64,000 nt of DNA, taken from NCBI GenBank assembly GCA_024195265.1, contig JAJLRJ010000008.1:23658958-23722957 (forward strand). Direction: 5' to 3'. The translations under genes and the position numbers were made by a program. This document shows positions 61,975 through 64,000 of this stretch, piece after piece (positions within the stretch are counted from its first letter, which is position 1; every line of letters begins with the position of its first letter). The notes beneath the pieces were generated by a model. It searched no databases and was not told where the DNA came from. It saw only the letters and a program-made list of their open reading frames with translations. This DNA is from Dendrophyllia cribrosa. Its lineage: Eukaryota > Cnidaria > Anthozoa > Scleractinia > Dendrophylliidae.

Positions 61975-62695
61975 GTAAATACAATGTACCGCACCGGGCA
62001 AGCATAGAAAAGTCATTTCTTCGGTTCTATAAGGCACAAAGAAGTGATTGAAATGGAAAAATACAAAAGCGTTTCTATGATGCGCCGATTAATATCGACA
62101 TATTCCTTTGCAAGCAAAAACATTTATAAAGTTCTGCTTGTTTACTTTTTTCAGGCGCTAATTTGCATCAGGTGTCAATTTGTACCTGCACGGCAAGCAT
62201 GACAAAATTACAGCTTCGGTTTTAGGAGGCGCAAAGAAATGATTTAAACGGCAAAGTACTGTCTTCTTAAGCGAAATGTTTTCTCAAAGTTTCTATGATG
62301 CGCCGATTAATATTGACATATTTCTTTGCAAGCGAAAATTCCTAAAGTTCTGCTGTTATATGTTAGCGTTCGCCAATTTGCATTGGGTGTCACTTTGTCC
62401 CGACACGGCCAATCGTGAAAAGTGATATTTCCAGTTCCATATGGCGCAAGAACTGATTCGAACGGCGAAATACTGTATTTCTAAAGGCAAAATGTTTTCT
62501 GAAAGTTCTGTATTGAGCTATTTCTTTACAAGCAAAAATTTACAAAGTTCTGTTCTTATTTAAATTACTAAACCAGCGCCAATTTGCATCAGGGGTTAAG
62601 CTTAATTTGTCCCGTCACAACAAACACGAAAAAGTGATTACTCCGGTTCTATTACGCGCAAAGAAGTGATTTAAACGGTAAAATACTGTGTTGTT
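61975..62695. repeat. Degenerate tandem repeat, about 200-215 bp unit
   Basis: Three to four units marked by a GCGCAAAGAA(G/A)TGATTTAAACGG-type phrase at about 62036, 62231, 62445 and 62656, alternating with GCGCCGATTAATAT, ATTTCTTTGCAAGC and GCCAATTTGCATC. Confidence 0.75.
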
Positions 62696-62747
62696 TTTTG
62701 CAAGTGGTAGCTTTGTTTGAAGCAAGTGCCGCGAGCGTATATGTTGT

Positions 62748-62905
62748 GGTTTAAATTTTTCTTTGGTTTGAAAATTTTCAAACCAGTTTAAATTTTGTTT
62801 TCCTTTGTCTTAGATTATGATAATGAATCGAGGACAAAGGAAAATAAAAATTAAACTGGTTTGAAAATTTTTAAACCAAGGAAAAATTTGAACCACAACA
62901 TATAC
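62748..62905. mobile_element. Palindromic repeat D, full copy
   Basis: GTATATGTTGTGGTTTAAAT at the left and ATTTGAACCACAACATATAC at the right; inner arms GGTTTGAAAATTTTCAAACC and CTGGTTTGAAAATTTTTAAA. Related fragments at 12533, 45525 and 49836. Confidence 0.85.
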
Positions 62906-63514
62906 AACAGGTTTGTTTTTAGTAAACCCGCGCCAGCACCCGCACTCAGTCTTCAATTCCATAGCGTTATAGGCTCGATTTTCAGCCGTTTTTCGTAAAA
63001 CCGGACCTGAGTGAGCATGAGGTAAGAAAATAAGTTTACATTTATTTATATCTCGGTTTAAGGAGTCGAGTGCGATGAAAATATTTAGCGGTTTCCGGTA
63101 AATAATTAGGCCCGTATTATTTATTTACTAGCACCGGTACCGTCACAAAACAGTTTTCATCCGCGAAAGGACCGATAAAGAATCAAGAGCAACATGATCT
63201 TTTACTAAATTCATCTCAAAGCTACCTGTCAGGCCATTCAAAATAACAATGAAATACCAACAATAGGAAATCAATGATCTAGCTCATACATACTAATGAG
63301 CTTTCTGAATGCGCGCATTTCGTGTGCGCCGTAATTCGCAGACGCATGTGCGTGCATTTATTCCACGCGTTATGCGCGAACATTTTGGTTCGCTTATCTC
63401 TCAGCTGCACTGTACATGGTGTTCTGATAAGCAAATCAAAAAAGTTTTTCAAAATTGCTTTTTCTTCTCTGTATTTTGGTGTGTGTTGCTACAATCATCG
63501 ACAACACACCTTAA

Positions 63515-63650
63515 CCCTTTCACGTGGCCACAGGCAACTTTAGTCACCCATAAGTGGCCAAACGTGACTATAGTCGCCATACGCTATTTGGGAAATAAAA
63601 TATTTGGCCAAAGATTGAATGAAATTTGAGAAAACTTGGCTGCGAAAGGG
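63515..63650. mobile_element. TTAA-bounded MITE (family T), copy 2
   Basis: 136 bp between TTAA at 63511-63514 and 63651-63654. Ends CCCTTTCACGTGGCC and GGCTGCGAAAGGG. CCCTTT after TTAA resembles piggyBac termini. Confidence 0.8.
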
Positions 63651-64000
63651 TTAATAGAACCCTTCCTCAAGGCACACCAAAATAAAATATGGAGGAACTG
63701 AGAAAATGCAAAACTGGCATTCCTGTATATATACATGTAAGTATTGACATAACAGCTGACTATACCCAGTTTTTTTTCTTTTGCGGTATTGTACCCCACC
63801 CACCAGACGTGAAATTTCATATTTTTAGACAGCCAAAACATGGAGACGAAAAATCAATATCGAAAAACTTTTTTTTGATTTTCTTATCAGAACATCATGT
63901 AGATTTGATCAAGCAAATAGAAAATCTGTCATATACACTTTAACGTGAAGCTTTTAGTTTATCAGATTGAATGCATCCAATTTTTGTTAGCCCAGCACCT

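Larger units (their letters stand above)
60096..63421. mobile_element. Possible 3.3-kb inverted-repeat-bounded element in spinster intron 2
   Basis: Left end (60096-60221) has ACAGTGCAGCTCAGAGATAA and GTGCATGTCGTGCGCGCATT. The right end (63308-63421) carries their complements (TTATCTCTCAGCTGCACTGT, AATGCGCGCATTTCGTGTGC). Inside lie an 89-bp tandem duplication, a degenerate 200-bp tandem block and a palindromic MITE. No transposase frame was found. Confidence 0.5.

Noticed and set aside
59193..64000. Search for further spinster exons
   Set aside because: No segment with the expected conserved TM4 RGLVGxGEASYS block or other MFS helices was found; the gene must continue outside the window.

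Overview
The window looks like nuclear DNA of an anthozoan cnidarian, most likely a stony coral. It is AT-rich, with many small exons in introns of 0.1-5 kb, GT-AG splice sites, and a very high load of short foldback and inverted-repeat transposons, tRNA-headed SINEs and non-LTR retrotransposon scraps. Nothing bacterial is visible: no operons, no Shine-Dalgarno spacing, no CRISPR. The taxon is inferred from gene and repeat style, not from a search.

Three host genes can be read. (1) 3976-21592, + strand: a complete 19-exon p70 ribosomal protein S6 kinase (RPS6KB type), 497 aa, with every kinase motif plus the activation-loop, turn-motif and hydrophobic-motif phosphosites. (2) 33043-58013, - strand: a large gene of about 28 coding exons plus a 5' non-coding exon. 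It encodes about 1,407 aa: a 590-residue Ser-rich disordered N-terminus followed by about 800 residues of mostly coiled coil. It resembles centrosomal or ciliary scaffold proteins, but I could not assign the family. (3) 58580 to beyond the window, + strand: the first two exons of a spinster-like (SPNS) major-facilitator lysosomal transporter. Genes 2 and 3 are head-to-head and share a promoter region of about 570 bp. Genes 1 and 2 are tail-to-tail across about 11.4 kb of repeat-filled DNA.

S6 kinase is the classic mTORC1 effector, and spinster proteins export lysosomal products in the same nutrient-sensing axis. A perfect CLEAR-type palindrome (GTCACGTGAC) lies about 150 bp upstream of the S6K start, and an M-box (GTCATGTGAG) about 115 bp upstream of the spinster start. 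Shared MiT/TFE control is therefore a reasonable but untested idea.

The rest is accessory DNA. At least ten insertions are bounded by direct TTAA (piggyBac-type target). They include a 1.48-kb element with 382-bp near-identical inverted arms, joined through one shared TTAA to a second element. Other layers are hAT-like MITEs, TA-flanked (mariner-like) MITEs, elements with 9-10 bp target duplications, SINEs, LINE fragments, runs of C/G bounding short-motif arrays, and a 105-bp tandem array grown from a MITE. Several sites are nested two or three deep, so insertion order can be read directly. A decayed tandem copy of the S6K DFG-motif exon, split by a hAT-like insert, is the most interesting gene-level oddity.
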